Under the pieces are notes generated by a model, which was not told the DNA's origin, did no database searches, and was given only the letters and a program-made list of their open reading frames with translations. A stretch of DNA of 64,000 bases, taken from NCBI RefSeq assembly GCF_022347565.1, contig NZ_JAKRGH010000009.1, positions 1 through 64,000 of the forward strand, written 5' to 3'. This DNA is from Vibrio sp. Of7-15 (lineage in GTDB: Bacteria > Pseudomonadota > Gammaproteobacteria > Enterobacterales > Vibrionaceae). This document shows positions 25,766 to 36,673 of this stretch, piece by piece (positions within the stretch are counted from its first letter, which is position 1; the number at the start of each line of letters is the position of its first letter). A program made the position numbers and the translations under genes.

Positions 25766-26485
25766 TTATTCAGAGTCGCCCAATAGTACCGACTCTAAAG
25801 CAATTTCAATCATCTCATTGAACGTGGTTTGACGTTCATCCGATGTAGTTTGCTCACCGGTTTTAATATGATCAGACACAGTACAAATGGTCAGTGCTTT
25901 GGCACCAAACTCTGCTGCGACACCATAAATACCCGCCGCTTCCATCTCTACACCAAGCACACCGTACTTATCCATTAAATCAAACATGTCTGGATCTGGT
26001 GTGTAGAACAACTCAGCAGAGAATAAGTTACCAATACGTACTGGAATGTTTTTCGCTTTTGCAGCCAGCTCAGCATTACGAACCATGCCGTAATCCGCAA
26101 TAGCAGCAAAATCGTGATCTTTAAAACGAATGCGGTTTACTTTTGAATCAGTGCTCGCACCCATACCAATCACAACATCACGTAATTTCACATCATTACG
26201 CACTGCACCACAACTGCCAACACGGATCAGTTTTTTTACACCGAAATCCTTAACCAGTTCTGTAGCATAAATAGAGCAAGAAGGAATCCCCATCCCATGC
26301 CCCATCACTGAGATTTTACGGCCTTTGTACGTGCCCGTGTAACCAAACATATTGCGAACATTACACACTTCTACAACATCGCTAAGAAACGTTTCTGCAA
26401 TGTATTTTGCTCGAAGTGGATCACCCGGCATCAGAACAACGTCTGCAAAATCACCCATTTCAGCATTAATATGTGGAGTTGCCAT
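25766..26485 (-). CDS. deoD: Purine nucleoside phosphorylase DeoD
   Basis: This 239-aa protein cleaves purine (deoxy)nucleosides with phosphate to the base and (deoxy)ribose-1-phosphate. It is the hexameric bacterial type: [29 protein letters not shown] at the N-terminus (phosphate site Arg), [27 protein letters not shown] (substrate Glu) and CTVSDHI with the catalytic Asp. An AAGGAT site precedes the start. It lies 117 bases downstream of deoB in the same direction and probably shares its transcript. Confidence 0.97.
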   Translation of the reverse strand: MATPHINAEMGDFADVVLMPGDPLRAKYIAETFLSDVVEVCNVRNMFGYTGTYKGRKISVMGHGMGIPSCSIYATELVKDFGVKKLIRVGSCGAVRNDVKLRDVVIGMGASTDSKVNRIRFKDHDFAAIADYGMVRNAELAAKAKNIPVRIGNLFSAELFYTPDPDMFDLMDKYGVLGVEMEAAGIYGVAAEFGAKALTICTVSDHIKTGEQTTSDERQTTFNEMIEIALESVLLGDSE

Positions 26486-26602
26486 TCTTTAATCCTTTAT
26501 TTTTACTGCGCTCTTAAGCTTAACTTGAGGCATCACTCTTTTAGCATGATGCCATCAAGTATAGGCACTTTCCGTTGAAGATAACGGACGATAAGATCTC
26601 TG

Positions 26603-27823
26603 TTATAAGAAAGATTTACCGTAATCCATTGCGGAAGTCTCAAAGTAACCCGCTAAGCTTTGACCAATATCTGCAAACGTCTCTCGGCGACCTAATGAGC
26701 CCGCTGGTAGTTTTTTACCGTAGGCTAAAACTGGGATGTGCTCACGTGTGTGATCCGTACCCGGCCACGTTGGATCACAACCATGATCGGCAGTGATAAT
26801 TAGAATGTCGTCTTCTTGCAAGATATCTAAAATCTCTGGTAGACGACCATCAAAATACTCAAGCGCCGCAGCATAACCTGCAACGTCACGACGGTGGCCA
26901 TAAGCAGAGTCAAAATCTACAAAGTTAGTGAAGACAATCGATTGATCACCCGCTTCTTTGATTTGTTCAACCGTTGCTTCAAACAGAGCAGGAATGCCCG
27001 TCGCTTTCACTTTTTTGGTGATACCACAACCCGCATAGATGTCTGAAATCTTACCGATGGAGATAACATCACCACCTTTTTCATCCACTAATTTTTGTAA
27101 TACTGTGGTCGCTGGTGGCTCTAGAGATAAATCACGACGGTTACCTGTACGCTCAAACTCGCCCGACTTAGGTCCTTTGAATGGACGCGCAATAACACGG
27201 CCAATGTTATAACCTTCCAGCTCTTCACGCGCAATTTGGCAAAGCTCTAACAGATTATCTAAACCAAACGTCTCTTCGTGACAAGCAATCTGGAATACCG
27301 AGTCTGCTGAAGTATAGAAAATAGGCATGCCTGTTTTCATGTGCTCTTCACCCAGGTCATCAAGAACCTGAGTACCTGAAGCGTGGCAGTTACCTAAGAA
27401 GCCAGGTAAATTCGCACGCTCAAGAATGCGATCAGTAAGCTCTTTCGGGAAGCTGTTTTCTTTATCCGTAAAGTAACCCCAATCAAATAACACAGGTACA
27501 CCAGCAATTTCCCAGTGACCAGAAGGCGTGTCTTTGCCTGAAGACAACTCAGCCGCATGGCCATAAGCACCAATGATCTCAGCATCCACATCCATGCCTG
27601 GCGCAAAATGTCCTGTTGACTCTTTATGAGTCATGGCCAAACCCAGTTTAGAGAGATTCGGTAGTGACAGTGGTCCTTGACGATCACCATTGTTTGCTAA
27701 ACCTTTGTCACACTGCTCAGCAATATGGCCTAAGGTATCAGAACCCACATCACCAAATTTTTCTGCGTCTGCGGTTGCGCCTACACCAAATGAATCTAAA
27801 ACTAAAATAATTGCACGTTTCAT
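26603..27823 (-). CDS. deoB: Phosphopentomutase DeoB
   Basis: This 406-aa alkaline-phosphatase-superfamily enzyme interconverts (deoxy)ribose-1-phosphate and the 5-phosphate. The metal-binding Asp lies in [14 protein letters not shown] at the start, with the catalytic Thr in the [11 protein letters not shown] loop; further metal ligands are in [24 protein letters not shown] and [18 protein letters not shown] 27823 is preferred over the upstream in-frame start because GGAGGAAA precedes it and it gives the family N-terminus [13 protein letters not shown]. It starts about 11 bases after the deoA stop, so the genes are co-transcribed. Confidence 0.96.
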   Translation of the reverse strand: MKRAIILVLDSFGVGATADAEKFGDVGSDTLGHIAEQCDKGLANNGDRQGPLSLPNLSKLGLAMTHKESTGHFAPGMDVDAEIIGAYGHAAELSSGKDTPSGHWEIAGVPVLFDWGYFTDKENSFPKELTDRILERANLPGFLGNCHASGTQVLDDLGEEHMKTGMPIFYTSADSVFQIACHEETFGLDNLLELCQIAREELEGYNIGRVIARPFKGPKSGEFERTGNRRDLSLEPPATTVLQKLVDEKGGDVISIGKISDIYAGCGITKKVKATGIPALFEATVEQIKEAGDQSIVFTNFVDFDSAYGHRRDVAGYAAALEYFDGRLPEILDILQEDDILIITADHGCDPTWPGTDHTREHIPVLAYGKKLPAGSLGRRETFADIGQSLAGYFETSAMDYGKSFL

Positions 27824-27834
27824 ACTTTCCTCCA

Positions 27835-29166
27835 TCAGATGTCTTCAAGACGGATCTGACGATAAACTTCTGGGGTTGCTTCTGGTTTGGTATCACTGAT
27901 CACAATGGCTGCTTTAAGCGCATCTGCCGCTTGTTGCCATTGCTCTTCGTTGCGGGCATGAATCACAGCCAATGGTTTTTCGCTGTTTGCTTCTTCACCA
28001 AGCTGGATCATGTCGCTAAAACCAACAGCGTAATCGATCACATCGCTAGCAACACGACGGCCACCGCCCATGCCAACAACAGCCATGCCAATAGCACGGG
28101 TATCCATCGCGTACGCATAACCTGCGTTGTCAGCGTAAACAGGCTTAATAATGTCTGCGGCTTCTAAATGATTATCATAGTTTTCAATAAAATCAGCTGG
28201 GCCACCTAAACCTGCGACCATTTTGCCAAAGCATTCAGCCGCTTTACCATTGTCTAGTACGGTTTGTAACTTATCACGTGCATCAGCAGAGTCAGCGGCA
28301 AGATCACCCAGCACCAACATTTCCGCACATAGCGCCATGGTAACTTCAAACAAACGTGGGTTACGGTATTCGCCCGTTAAAAACTGTACCGCTTCACGTA
28401 CTTCTAACGCATTACCCGCAGTCGATGCCAACACTTGGTTCATGTCTGTCAGTAACGCAGTGGTTTTTGTACCCGCACCGTTCGCTACTGCAACAATAGA
28501 TTTAGCTAACTCTTCAGACGCTTCATACGTTGGCATGAAAGCACCAGAGCCGACTTTGACATCCATTACTAATGAATCAAGACCAGCCGCTAATTTTTTA
28601 GATAGGATAGAGGCAGTGATCAGAGAAATGTTATCTACGGTTGCAGTCACATCGCGAGTCGCGTACACGCGTTTGTCTGCTGGTGCTAAATCGCCTGTTT
28701 GACCGATAATCGCCACACCTGCGTCTTTTGTTACTTCGCCAAAACCTTCATTGGTAGGCGTAATGTTATAACCAGGGATCGCTTCTAGCTTATCGAGCGT
28801 GCCACCAGTATGACCAAGGCCACGGCCAGAAATCATAGGAACAAAGCCACCACATGCAGCGACCATTGGGCCAAGCATCAGTGACGTCACATCACCCACA
28901 CCACCCGTTGAATGTTTATCGACAATCGGACCACCAAAATTCATGTGGCTCCAGTCAATCACCATACCCGAATCACGCATTGCACAGGTTAATGCAGTGC
29001 GCTCTGGCATGGTCATGTCGTTAAAGAAAATCGCCATTGCAAACGCTGCAATTTGGCCTTCAGATACGGTATTTTTAGCAACGCCTTGGATGAAGAAGTT
29101 AATTTCTTCTGCACTTAATACTTCACCATCACGTTTTTTTCTAATAATTTCTTGAGGTAAGAACAT
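27835..29166 (-). CDS. deoA: Thymidine phosphorylase DeoA
   Basis: This 443-aa enzyme splits thymidine and deoxyuridine with phosphate to the base and deoxyribose-1-phosphate. It closely follows the E. coli protein, with [17 protein letters not shown] at the start, the phosphate-binding [26 protein letters not shown] and [18 protein letters not shown] site precedes ATG 29166. It lies in the order deoC-deoA-deoB-deoD typical of enterobacteria and vibrios, about 90 bases after deoC. Confidence 0.97.
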   Translation of the reverse strand: MFLPQEIIRKKRDGEVLSAEEINFFIQGVAKNTVSEGQIAAFAMAIFFNDMTMPERTALTCAMRDSGMVIDWSHMNFGGPIVDKHSTGGVGDVTSLMLGPMVAACGGFVPMISGRGLGHTGGTLDKLEAIPGYNITPTNEGFGEVTKDAGVAIIGQTGDLAPADKRVYATRDVTATVDNISLITASILSKKLAAGLDSLVMDVKVGSGAFMPTYEASEELAKSIVAVANGAGTKTTALLTDMNQVLASTAGNALEVREAVQFLTGEYRNPRLFEVTMALCAEMLVLGDLAADSADARDKLQTVLDNGKAAECFGKMVAGLGGPADFIENYDNHLEAADIIKPVYADNAGYAYAMDTRAIGMAVVGMGGGRRVASDVIDYAVGFSDMIQLGEEANSEKPLAVIHARNEEQWQQAADALKAAIVISDTKPEATPEVYRQIRLEDI

Positions 29167-29259
29167 AGGGGTCTCCTCCCGATTCAGGATCAGGCTATCT
29201 TAGACAGGTAGGGGTAGAAACAAATAAGGTGACCGAAGCCACCTTATTATTAGAGAAAG

Positions 29260-30033
29260 TTAGTAGCCGCCTTCCGCTGCTTTTTCACCTTCGCCCAGTG
29301 TATGAAGTAGGTTCGCAAGTAAGCTAGATGCACCAAAACGGTAGTGCATGTTATCAGCCCAATCAGCGCCTAGAATGCGATCAGCCATTGCTAGGTACTT
29401 ATCTGCATCTTCTGCAGTGCGAACACCACCAGCTGGTTTAAAACCAACTGTTTTTTCTACGCCCATGTCTTTGATCACAGTCAGCATAATTTCTGCCGAC
29501 TCTGGAGTTGCGTTTACAGGCACTTTACCTGTAGAGGTTTTAATGAAGTTTGCACCAGCTTCAATACAAATTTCAGAAGCGCGCTTAATCAGTGCAGGAT
29601 CTTTTAATTCACCTGTTTCAATAATCACTTTCAGTAAAATATCGCCACACGCTTCTTTACACTGTTTCACCAGTTCAAAACCAACTGTCTCATTACCTGC
29701 GATGAATGCACGGTATGGGAATACTACGTCTACTTCATCAGCACCGTATGCAACAGCCGCTTTTGTTTCTGCAACAGCGATTTCAATATCATCGTTACCA
29801 TGTGGGAAGTTAGTAACAGTTGCAATGCGTACTTCTGGCGTACCTTGCTCACGCAACGCTTTTTTCGCTACCGGAATAAAACGAGGGTAGATACAGATTG
29901 CTGCAGTATTACCAACAGCAGTTTTTGCATCTTTACATAACGCGATCACTTTCTCATCAGTGTCGTTATCGTTAAGCGTCGTTAAATCCATTAGTTGTAG
30001 TGCGCGTAATGCAGCAGCCTTTAAATCGCTCAT
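29260..30033 (-). CDS. deoC: Deoxyribose-phosphate aldolase DeoC
   Basis: This 257-aa class I aldolase cleaves 2-deoxyribose-5-phosphate to acetaldehyde and glyceraldehyde-3-phosphate, linking salvage to glycolysis. The family motifs are [34 protein letters not shown] (Schiff-base Lys), [16 protein letters not shown] (second catalytic Lys) and [14 protein letters not shown] 30033 is chosen, giving [18 protein letters not shown] as in E. coli; GGAGAT precedes it. The frame is open 28 codons further upstream without a good start. It is the first deo gene, and the leader before it contains two extended hairpins. Confidence 0.96.
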   Translation of the reverse strand: MSDLKAAALRALQLMDLTTLNDNDTDEKVIALCKDAKTAVGNTAAICIYPRFIPVAKKALREQGTPEVRIATVTNFPHGNDDIEIAVAETKAAVAYGADEVDVVFPYRAFIAGNETVGFELVKQCKEACGDILLKVIIETGELKDPALIKRASEICIEAGANFIKTSTGKVPVNATPESAEIMLTVIKDMGVEKTVGFKPAGGVRTAEDADKYLAMADRILGADWADNMHYRFGASSLLANLLHTLGEGEKAAEGGY

Positions 30034-30420
30034 TTCTATCTCCAGTTCAGAATTTTTACTAAGATATTTCACTGTTTCTATTTGGGTTAATAACCGATAT
30101 TGGTAATCCAACGACAAGAAAACAGCTCGATGAGCGGACTTGGTTCCTTGAAGACTTGAGGTAGGTATTTAACAAGTACCATCACCTCAATTGATATCCT
30201 TTTCACCGCGCAGTATCACTTCCAGCGTCAATTCATTTGACGATTGATACTGCATCTGACACATCATGAGATACTGTGGTGTCGTCTGAATCACCACCAT
30301 ATTCAAGTTATGTATCAGTAAAATCGTTTACGATAGTGTCCATTGATAATATCAAGACTCATCGGAGGTCACTACCAAAACCATGTTTCCATACGGAGAC
30401 AATGTGTTTACTATTGGCAA
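30034..30420. other. deoC upstream region
   Basis: About 390 bases between the XapX gene and deoC. It is expected to hold the deo promoter and operators and contains two extended inverted repeats, listed separately. I did not find a convincing CRP palindrome or a DeoR site by eye. Confidence 0.4.
30156..30253 (-). promoter_or_regulatory. Two extended inverted repeats upstream of deoC
   Basis: The first is at 30210-30253: outer arms GCAGTATCA/TGATACTGC (9 bp) enclose inner arms CGTCAA/TTGACG. The second is at 30156-30190: outer arms TTGAGGT/ACCTCAA enclose GGTA/TACC. Both lie 120-220 bases before the deoC start and neither is followed by a T-run, so they look like operator sites (CytR- or DeoR-type control is expected for deo genes) or leader RNA structure rather than terminators. 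Confidence 0.45.
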
Positions 30421-30591
30421 TTAAGAGAAGAATCTCTCAACAATCCACTGGTATCCCATACCACCTAAATAAACACCAACAATACCCATAACCCCAGATA
30501 ATACTGGTGGCGCAGGAATTGGCAGTTTAAGTGCTGAAAACAACACACCCACTACTAACCCAGCAACAACGGATAACATGACTTCATTCAT
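30421..30591 (-). CDS. XapX-domain small membrane protein
   Basis: This 56-codon gene starts at ATG 30591 with a GAGAG site about eight bases upstream. The product has two hydrophobic helices: MLSVVAGLVVGVLFSALKL, then the PIPAPPVLSGVMGIVGVYLGG segment. The (L)PIPAPP..(S/A)G..GI.G...G pattern is the hallmark of the XapX family, named after a small gene in E. coli xap loci for xanthosine use. Its function is unknown, but its place between nupC and deoC in a nucleoside salvage cluster fits a link with nucleoside metabolism. Confidence 0.8.
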   Translation of the reverse strand: MNEVMLSVVAGLVVGVLFSALKLPIPAPPVLSGVMGIVGVYLGGMGYQWIVERFFS

Positions 30592-30764
30592 AATGTACTC
30601 TCTGTTTTAAGGTTTGTGCTGATACAAACTTTGCCCAGCCAATGCGTCAAACCCTTACTATCTATGGAAATTATATCTTCCTTTTTATTGATAGCTTCAT
30701 AAAAGGTTCAACGCAATCGGTTTGTATCTCAATAAATCAACATCAAGAGTATAGGTTTGTACAA

Positions 30765-30796
30765 ACAAAAACGCCGCAGCTTAAGCCACGGCGTTT
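30765..30796 (-). terminator. Terminator after nupC
   Basis: Read on the minus strand, AAACGCCG pairs with CGGCGTTT across a 12-base loop, followed by further T residues. It lies 25 bases after the nupC stop and isolates nupC from the XapX and deo genes. Confidence 0.8.
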
Positions 30797-30820
30797 CACT
30801 AGAAGGGTAAACTTATCAAA

Positions 30821-32101
30821 TTATAGAGATAAGAATAGACCGGCGATAGTTGCAGACATTAGGTTAGATAATGTACCAGCAGCAACAGCCTTCATACCCA
30901 TACGAGCGATGTCATGACGACGCTCAGGAGCAAGACCACCTAGGCCACCCAGTAGAATCGCAACAGAAGAAAGGTTCGCGAAACCACACAGAGCAAATGA
31001 GATGATCGCTTTCGTCTTCTCAGACATTTCTACACCAGTTTGCGCAACAACAATACCACCCTCAGCAACATCTTTCAGGTACGGTGCAAAGTTTAGGTAA
31101 GCAACAAATTCGTTAACAACAATCTTCTGACCGATGAATGAACCTGCAACCATTGCTTCTTCCCATGGCACACCGATTAGGAATGCTAATGGAGAGAATA
31201 CATAACCAAGAATCAGCTCTAGCGTTAGTTCAGGCATACCGAACCAGTTACCAATGCCACCTAGCATACCATTGATAAGTGCGATCAAACCGATGAAAGC
31301 AAGAAGCATTGCACCAACGTTTAGCGCAAGCTGCATGCCCGATGAAGCACCTGCAGCGGCTGCATCAATCACGTTCGCTGGTTTGTCATCGCCTTGTTCA
31401 AGCGCATCAAGTTGATCAATTGGCTCATCAGTTTCTGGTTTGATGATTTTAGCAAACAGTAGACCACCAGGAGCTGCCATGAAAGAAGCAGCAATCAGGT
31501 ACTCAAGAGGAACACCCATTTGTGCATAACCCGCTAACACACCACCCGCAACAGACGCAAGACCACCACACATTACCGCAAACAGCTCAGATTGAGTCAT
31601 TTTTGGTACAAATGGGCGCACAACTAAAGGCGCTTCAGTTTGACCAACAAAAATATTAGCTGTTGCAGACAGTGATTCCGCACGAGAGGTACCCAATGCT
31701 TTTTGTAAAGCACCACCGATGAAGTTGATCACGATTTGCATGATACCGATGTAGTAAAGTACAGCGATTAATGCAGAGAAGAAAACGATAACTGGTAGAA
31801 CTTTAAGAGCGAAGACAAAACCGCCGCCACCAAAAAGTTCGAACATTTTGTCCGAAGCAAGACCACCGAATAGGAATTCGATACCCTTATTACCATAATT
31901 AATTACATTAGAAACTGCTGTCGACATAGTGTAAAGCACATCACGTCCGACTGGAACGTACAGTACAAAAGCACCTAAAGCGAATTGGATGGCAAACGCA
32001 CCACCGACGGTTCTTAGATTGATAGCTTTACGGTTGTCAGATAAAAGTACTGCAATACCAAGCAGTACAACAATCCCAACCAGGCTCATAAACAGGCTCA
32101 T
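30821..32101 (-). CDS. nupC: Sodium-coupled nucleoside transporter NupC (CNT family)
   Basis: This 426-aa inner-membrane protein is very close to the structurally determined V. cholerae CNT. Shared segments include [103 protein letters not shown] and [17 protein letters not shown]. These contain the nucleoside-binding Gln-Thr-Glu and Asn-Glu-Phe and the sodium site residues. It imports nucleosides for the deo enzymes encoded just downstream. About 200 bases separate it from the divergently unrelated yjjV gene, enough for its own promoter. Confidence 0.95.
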   Translation of the reverse strand: MSLFMSLVGIVVLLGIAVLLSDNRKAINLRTVGGAFAIQFALGAFVLYVPVGRDVLYTMSTAVSNVINYGNKGIEFLFGGLASDKMFELFGGGGFVFALKVLPVIVFFSALIAVLYYIGIMQIVINFIGGALQKALGTSRAESLSATANIFVGQTEAPLVVRPFVPKMTQSELFAVMCGGLASVAGGVLAGYAQMGVPLEYLIAASFMAAPGGLLFAKIIKPETDEPIDQLDALEQGDDKPANVIDAAAAGASSGMQLALNVGAMLLAFIGLIALINGMLGGIGNWFGMPELTLELILGYVFSPLAFLIGVPWEEAMVAGSFIGQKIVVNEFVAYLNFAPYLKDVAEGGIVVAQTGVEMSEKTKAIISFALCGFANLSSVAILLGGLGGLAPERRHDIARMGMKAVAAGTLSNLMSATIAGLFLSL

Positions 32102-32307
32102 AGTTTATGATCTTCCTTTCGTTAATGTTGGCGTGTAACAAAGATGGAGCTCAAATTAGAGGCGAGCATTATACTCACTCAGCCATCAATAAAGTAATGC
32201 TGTAGTCACACTTTGATAGGTACTAAACATGTAATTCATCAATATGTGTGAACTGGATCCCGATAGAAGCTAAGGCCCCATCATTTTTTCAACATCAAAT
32301 TTTGCCT

Positions 32308-33099
32308 CTAACCACAGAAATCAAACAAACGATTGCTATTTGCTTTCAATTGAGATGCAACCGTTTGCGGTGATTCAGATCGCAATAAACACAGGTGATT
32401 AAAAATATTACTCACATGGTAAGGGTGATTAGATTTACCTTGATACCCACTTAAAGGCATATCAGGCGCATCGGTTTCTAGCACTAAAAACTCCAACGGT
32501 AAGCTGCCAATCACTTTACGAGTTTTGTTGGCTCTCTCATAAGAAATAGTCCCACCAACCCCAATATAAAAGCCAAGCTTTATAAAACTCTCCGCTTGTT
32601 GAAGGCTTCCCGAAAAACCATGAATAACCCCTCCAGATATGGGTTTCTTCTGACGTAGCGTTTTTAACACTTGATCATGAGCTTTACGAGAATGAAGAAT
32701 TAAAGGAAGTTGGAACTGAATGGCTAAATCACACTGCCCAGAAAATAAGATTTCTTGTTGCGCAAAGTGTTGGGGTTCAATCATTAAATCCAGCCCGCAT
32801 TCCCCCACAGCAACACAACGGGGACTTCGAGCATTTAACCGCTGCTCTAAATGGTGTAAAGCATCGTCACTGTGTTGATCTAAAAAGTATGGGTGCAGCC
32901 CAAGCGCATAATACAATTCAGGGTGACAAGAAGATAAAGATTCGACTCGGTCCCAATTACTTTCGCCAATGGCAGGTAATACGATTTTTTCCACTCCGGC
33001 TTCAGTCGCCAGCTGTAACTGCTGCTCAAAATCATGTTGGAATACATCAAAATCAAAATGGCAGTGGGTATCAATAAAAGTGGGATTATTAACATTCAT
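32308..33099 (-). CDS. yjjV: TatD-family metal-dependent hydrolase (YjjV-like)
   Basis: This 263-aa protein has the TatD metal ligands: IDTHCHFDF at the start, GECGLDL (Glu), LILHSRKA and GVIHGFSG (His), and LETDAPDMPL (Asp). It belongs to the YjjV branch, which in E. coli also sits next to the deo genes. TatD proteins are DNases or deoxyribonuclease-like hydrolases; YjjV's own substrate is not settled. ATG 33099 is chosen over TTG 33105. The start overlaps the end of the upstream diguanylate cyclase gene by 11 bases, so they are likely co-transcribed. Confidence 0.85.
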   Translation of the reverse strand: MNVNNPTFIDTHCHFDFDVFQHDFEQQLQLATEAGVEKIVLPAIGESNWDRVESLSSCHPELYYALGLHPYFLDQHSDDALHHLEQRLNARSPRCVAVGECGLDLMIEPQHFAQQEILFSGQCDLAIQFQLPLILHSRKAHDQVLKTLRQKKPISGGVIHGFSGSLQQAESFIKLGFYIGVGGTISYERANKTRKVIGSLPLEFLVLETDAPDMPLSGYQGKSNHPYHVSNIFNHLCLLRSESPQTVASQLKANSNRLFDFCG

Positions 33100-34606
33100 G
33101 AGCAAGCATCACTTGATTTTTACCATTATTTTTAGCCTGATAAAGCGCTTTATCCGCTTTGGAGCGTAATAGCTCCGCACTCTCATATTGCCATATTACC
33201 GCACCAATACTTAATGTCAGTGATATTACGTTCTCTTGATACTTTATCGGCTCTGAATTTAATGCCACACAGCACGCCATTGCGATCTCCCTAACTTCCT
33301 GATCGTTGCTTACCTCTGCTAATAACGCCAGTTCATCACCTCCTACTCTAAATAAACTCGCACTTTCAGGTAAGCGATCTAATAGCCGCTCTTTCACCGT
33401 TTGTAAGGCCAAATCTCCAACGGCATGACCGTAAGTATCATTAATAGTTTTAAAATTATCCAAATCAATAAACATTAAACTGTATGGTTGTTTGCTGGCT
33501 TCGTATAAGCTCAACTGCCGATCAAACTCACGGCGATTAAGTAACCCAGTCAACGAATCGCGTTTTGCTAAAAAATCGAGTTCTTTAGTTCGCTTATTCA
33601 ATAAGCCTTCAATTAAGGTTTGCTCATTCACCTGATAGAAGCTCACTCCTGCCAATAAAATACTCGCAAGCCCACCAGCAATGGCTACGACAAACAAGGC
33701 CACTTTCTGAGCTGGGGCTAACGCGATATTACTTTTGATTTGTACTGACCATTCACGATTAGGCAACTCCATGCTTTGTTCAAACTGATAATAATGCTCT
33801 GCCCCTCTATTACTGCTTTCATAAATAATTTCATTTTCCGCATCAAATCCATCATCGACAACATTAAAATAAAGAGATTTTCTCAGGTTTAGACTACTAA
33901 CTAACTCTTCCATGTAAGAAGTAACCCGGATCACCCCAATAACAATCCCTTTCAACTCTTGCCTGTTGTGCTCAAAGACCGGGTAATACACCAATAACCC
34001 CGTCTTTTTATGCTCTCGGCCTATGCCATCTTGCAGTAATCTCACTTTATCCGACACTGAAGGCAGCCCTGTCAGTATCATGTTATTCACGGCATCCCAA
34101 AAACGTGCTTGATAACCAAAAAACCCTAGTAGCTTTAAGTTTTCTGCATTTCTTGGAACAATATCTGTCACCATAAATTTATGATCTTGTGGGCCGACCA
34201 CATCTGTCGTGCGCTCACGATTTACCACCGTAAACGCTTCAAAAAAAGGAAAGCGCGTTTTTAATTCTGTCGCTCTCATCGGAATCTCAGAATTCGGGAT
34301 TTTTTCCATCCATTCCAACGCAATTAAAGACTTAGAGCGAGATAAGATTCGCGGGGCAAAATCCACAAACTGCAGCCATTGCTCTTCATTAGTTGAATAA
34401 TAAAAGTCCGACGCGGCACCAATTAAATTAAGATCTCGCTCTAATAAAGATTCAAAAACATCAAAGTAGTGCTTTGCTTTAATGGCAAATGCTTTGTCAT
34501 TTTGGCTAAGTTGATTAAGGTGCAATAAGAAAACAAGAAGAACAGTAATTCCAACCCCAAAAAAGAAGACAATAGCAGGGTATCGAAGGCGCTTGGAGGT
34601 AAACAT
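33089..34606 (-). CDS. CHASE-domain diguanylate cyclase (GGDEF variant GGDEL)
   Basis: This 505-aa inner-membrane protein has two membrane segments (about 12-32 and 297-318) flanking a periplasmic CHASE ligand-sensing domain, with motifs such as ALEWMEKIPNSE and LVYYPVFEH. A cytoplasmic GGDEF domain begins at RDSLTGLLNRREFD. The active-site motif reads GGDEL rather than GGDEF, and DLDNFKTINDTYGHAVGD is intact, so c-di-GMP synthesis is likely but not certain. No RxxD inhibitory site is evident at the usual position. The 3' end overlaps yjjV. A short leader precedes ATG 34606. Confidence 0.88.
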   Translation of the reverse strand: MFTSKRLRYPAIVFFFGVGITVLLVFLLHLNQLSQNDKAFAIKAKHYFDVFESLLERDLNLIGAASDFYYSTNEEQWLQFVDFAPRILSRSKSLIALEWMEKIPNSEIPMRATELKTRFPFFEAFTVVNRERTTDVVGPQDHKFMVTDIVPRNAENLKLLGFFGYQARFWDAVNNMILTGLPSVSDKVRLLQDGIGREHKKTGLLVYYPVFEHNRQELKGIVIGVIRVTSYMEELVSSLNLRKSLYFNVVDDGFDAENEIIYESSNRGAEHYYQFEQSMELPNREWSVQIKSNIALAPAQKVALFVVAIAGGLASILLAGVSFYQVNEQTLIEGLLNKRTKELDFLAKRDSLTGLLNRREFDRQLSLYEASKQPYSLMFIDLDNFKTINDTYGHAVGDLALQTVKERLLDRLPESASLFRVGGDELALLAEVSNDQEVREIAMACCVALNSEPIKYQENVISLTLSIGAVIWQYESAELLRSKADKALYQAKNNGKNQVMLAHEC

Positions 34607-34827
34607 AATTCCCTAACTTTTAAGTATGACACATTAACGGCATGTATAAGATGCGCAATACTAATCACCATCATGGCTAAATACCAAACAAAGCTCATAA
34701 AAAAGAGAGCTAGCTATCAAAACTTTCTAAACCGACTAAAGAACCAAACAAAACTTATACAATACAACAACTTCCAGCATTGTTTATGAATCAAAATCCG
34801 TCCCAAATGTTAGAATCTGAACATAAA

Positions 34828-34853
34828 AAAAGCGAGGGGCTAACCTCGCTTTT
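34828..34853 (-). terminator. Terminator after prfC
   Basis: AAAAGCGAGG pairs perfectly with CCTCGCTTTT across a six-base loop. It lies 24 bases after the prfC stop and has A and T runs on both sides. Confidence 0.85.
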
Positions 34854-34876
34854 CATTAAAACTAAACCGTTAGATT

Positions 34877-36457
34877 TTAGTGTTCACGTGTCGCTCTGAA
34901 TTGAACTTCAGGGAAACGGTCCGACGCTAAACTTAAATTCACCATGGTTGGTGCAATGTACGTCAGGTTATCACCACCATCCAAAGCTAAGTGTGTTTGA
35001 TTCTTACGCTGGAACTCATCAAACTTCTTCGCATCATCACATTCAACCCAACGGGCTGTTGCAACGTTCACACTTTCATAAATGGCTTCAACGTTGTATT
35101 CCGCTTTCAAGCGAGCCACAACCACATCAAACTGAAGCACACCAACCGCACCTACGATAAGATCGTTATTATGCAGTGGACGGAATACCTGAACAGCACC
35201 CTCTTCCGAAAGCTGAACCAAACCTTTTAGCAACTGCTTTTGCTTTAGAGGATCACGTAAACGAATACGACGGAATAGCTCTGGGGCAAAGTTTGGAATA
35301 CCAGCAAACTTCAACTTTTCACCTTGAGTGAACGTATCACCAATTTGAATCGTACCGTGGTTATGCAGACCAATAATGTCACCTGCATACGCATTTTCTG
35401 CACGGGAACGATCACCAGCCATGAAAGTTACAGCATCAGAAATGCTTACGTTCTTACCAGTACGAACATGGTTCATCTTCATACCTTGAGAGTAAGTCCC
35501 CGATACAATTCGCATAAACGCAATACGGTCACGGTGTTTTGGATCCATGTTTGCCTGGATCTTAAAAACGAAGCCAGAGAACTTCTCTTCCGTCGCTTCA
35601 ACTTGGCGCTCATTCGCTTCACGAGGTTTTGGCTGCGGAGCCCACTCCGTTAAGCCATCTAGCATATGGTCTACACCAAAGTTACCTAATGCCGTACCAA
35701 AGTAAACTGGCGTTAGTTCACCCGCTAGGAACAAGTCGTGATCAAACTCAGGGCATGCGCCAATCACAAGCTCAAGCTCTTCACGTACGCTTTCTGCTAA
35801 ATCTGAGCCTACCGCAGCATCCAGATCCGGATTATCCAAGCCTTTAATAGTGCGTACTTCTTGAATCTCATGGCCGTGGCCTGATTCGTACAAGATCGTT
35901 TCATCACGGTGAATGTGGTAAACACCCTTAAACTCTTTACCACAGCCAATTGGCCATGAAATAGGAGAACAAGCCATACCAAGCTCGCTTTCTACTTCAT
36001 CCAGCACTTCCATTGGATCACGTACATCACGATCAAGTTTGTTCATGAACGTTACGATAGGCGTGTCACGTAGACGTGTTACTTCCATCAATTTACGTGT
36101 GCGATCCTCAACACCTTTTGCGGCATCAATCACCATCAAACAAGAGTCAACGGCTGTTAATGTACGGTAAGTATCTTCCGAGAAATCTTCGTGTCCTGGA
36201 GTATCTAGCAGGTTTACCAAGCAATCATTGTATGGGAACTGCATTACCGAGGTAGTAACCGAAATACCACGCTCTTTTTCCATCTCCATCCAGTCAGATT
36301 TAGCGTGCTGGTTAGAGCCACGGCCTTTTACCGTACCTGCTTTTTGAATCGCGTTTCCGAATAATAATACTTTTTCAGTAATGGTTGTTTTACCCGCATC
36401 CGGGTGAGAAATGATCGCAAACGTTCTGCGTTTACCCACTTCTTGTAGAAAAGACAT
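34877..36457 (-). CDS. prfC: Peptide chain release factor 3 (RF3)
   Basis: This 526-aa translational GTPase removes RF1/RF2 from the ribosome after termination. G motifs are complete: SHPDAGKTT (G1), the G2 region, DTPGHEDF (G3), NKLDRD (G4). The C-terminus TRWVECDD-type region and final REH match E. coli RF3. ATG 36457 gives [20 protein letters not shown], which fits the family N-terminus; an AGGATT site lies somewhat far upstream. The open frame continues 18 codons upstream without family resemblance. It has its own terminator. Confidence 0.96.
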   Translation of the reverse strand: MSFLQEVGKRRTFAIISHPDAGKTTITEKVLLFGNAIQKAGTVKGRGSNQHAKSDWMEMEKERGISVTTSVMQFPYNDCLVNLLDTPGHEDFSEDTYRTLTAVDSCLMVIDAAKGVEDRTRKLMEVTRLRDTPIVTFMNKLDRDVRDPMEVLDEVESELGMACSPISWPIGCGKEFKGVYHIHRDETILYESGHGHEIQEVRTIKGLDNPDLDAAVGSDLAESVREELELVIGACPEFDHDLFLAGELTPVYFGTALGNFGVDHMLDGLTEWAPQPKPREANERQVEATEEKFSGFVFKIQANMDPKHRDRIAFMRIVSGTYSQGMKMNHVRTGKNVSISDAVTFMAGDRSRAENAYAGDIIGLHNHGTIQIGDTFTQGEKLKFAGIPNFAPELFRRIRLRDPLKQKQLLKGLVQLSEEGAVQVFRPLHNNDLIVGAVGVLQFDVVVARLKAEYNVEAIYESVNVATARWVECDDAKKFDEFQRKNQTHLALDGGDNLTYIAPTMVNLSLASDRFPEVQFRATREH

Positions 36458-36673
36458 AAGCGTTGATAATCCTGTTAGAGATTTCATATGAGAGGTGAAA
36501 GCACATCTCATGAATAAAGATGGTATCTCCTACGCGTGTAGGGGATCATAAAGTTATTTAAACAAGGTGATCATGCAAAGAATTTACATCGGAGCCTCAA
36601 TAAAACGCGTAAGAGTAAAATGATGGTGTAACCATTTAAGTGGCGGAATTATACCCAAGCTGTACGCAAAAAA

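Noticed and set aside
27690..29155. Several plus-strand frames of 70-160 codons opposite deoA and deoB
   Set aside because: They are antisense to strongly conserved enzymes and carry Ala/Ser/Thr-rich products typical of reversed codon bias.
32102..32307. CRP site or purine riboswitch upstream of nupC
   Set aside because: TGTGA half-sites occur but no palindromic TGTGA-N6-TCACA, and no riboswitch core pairing could be seen by eye.
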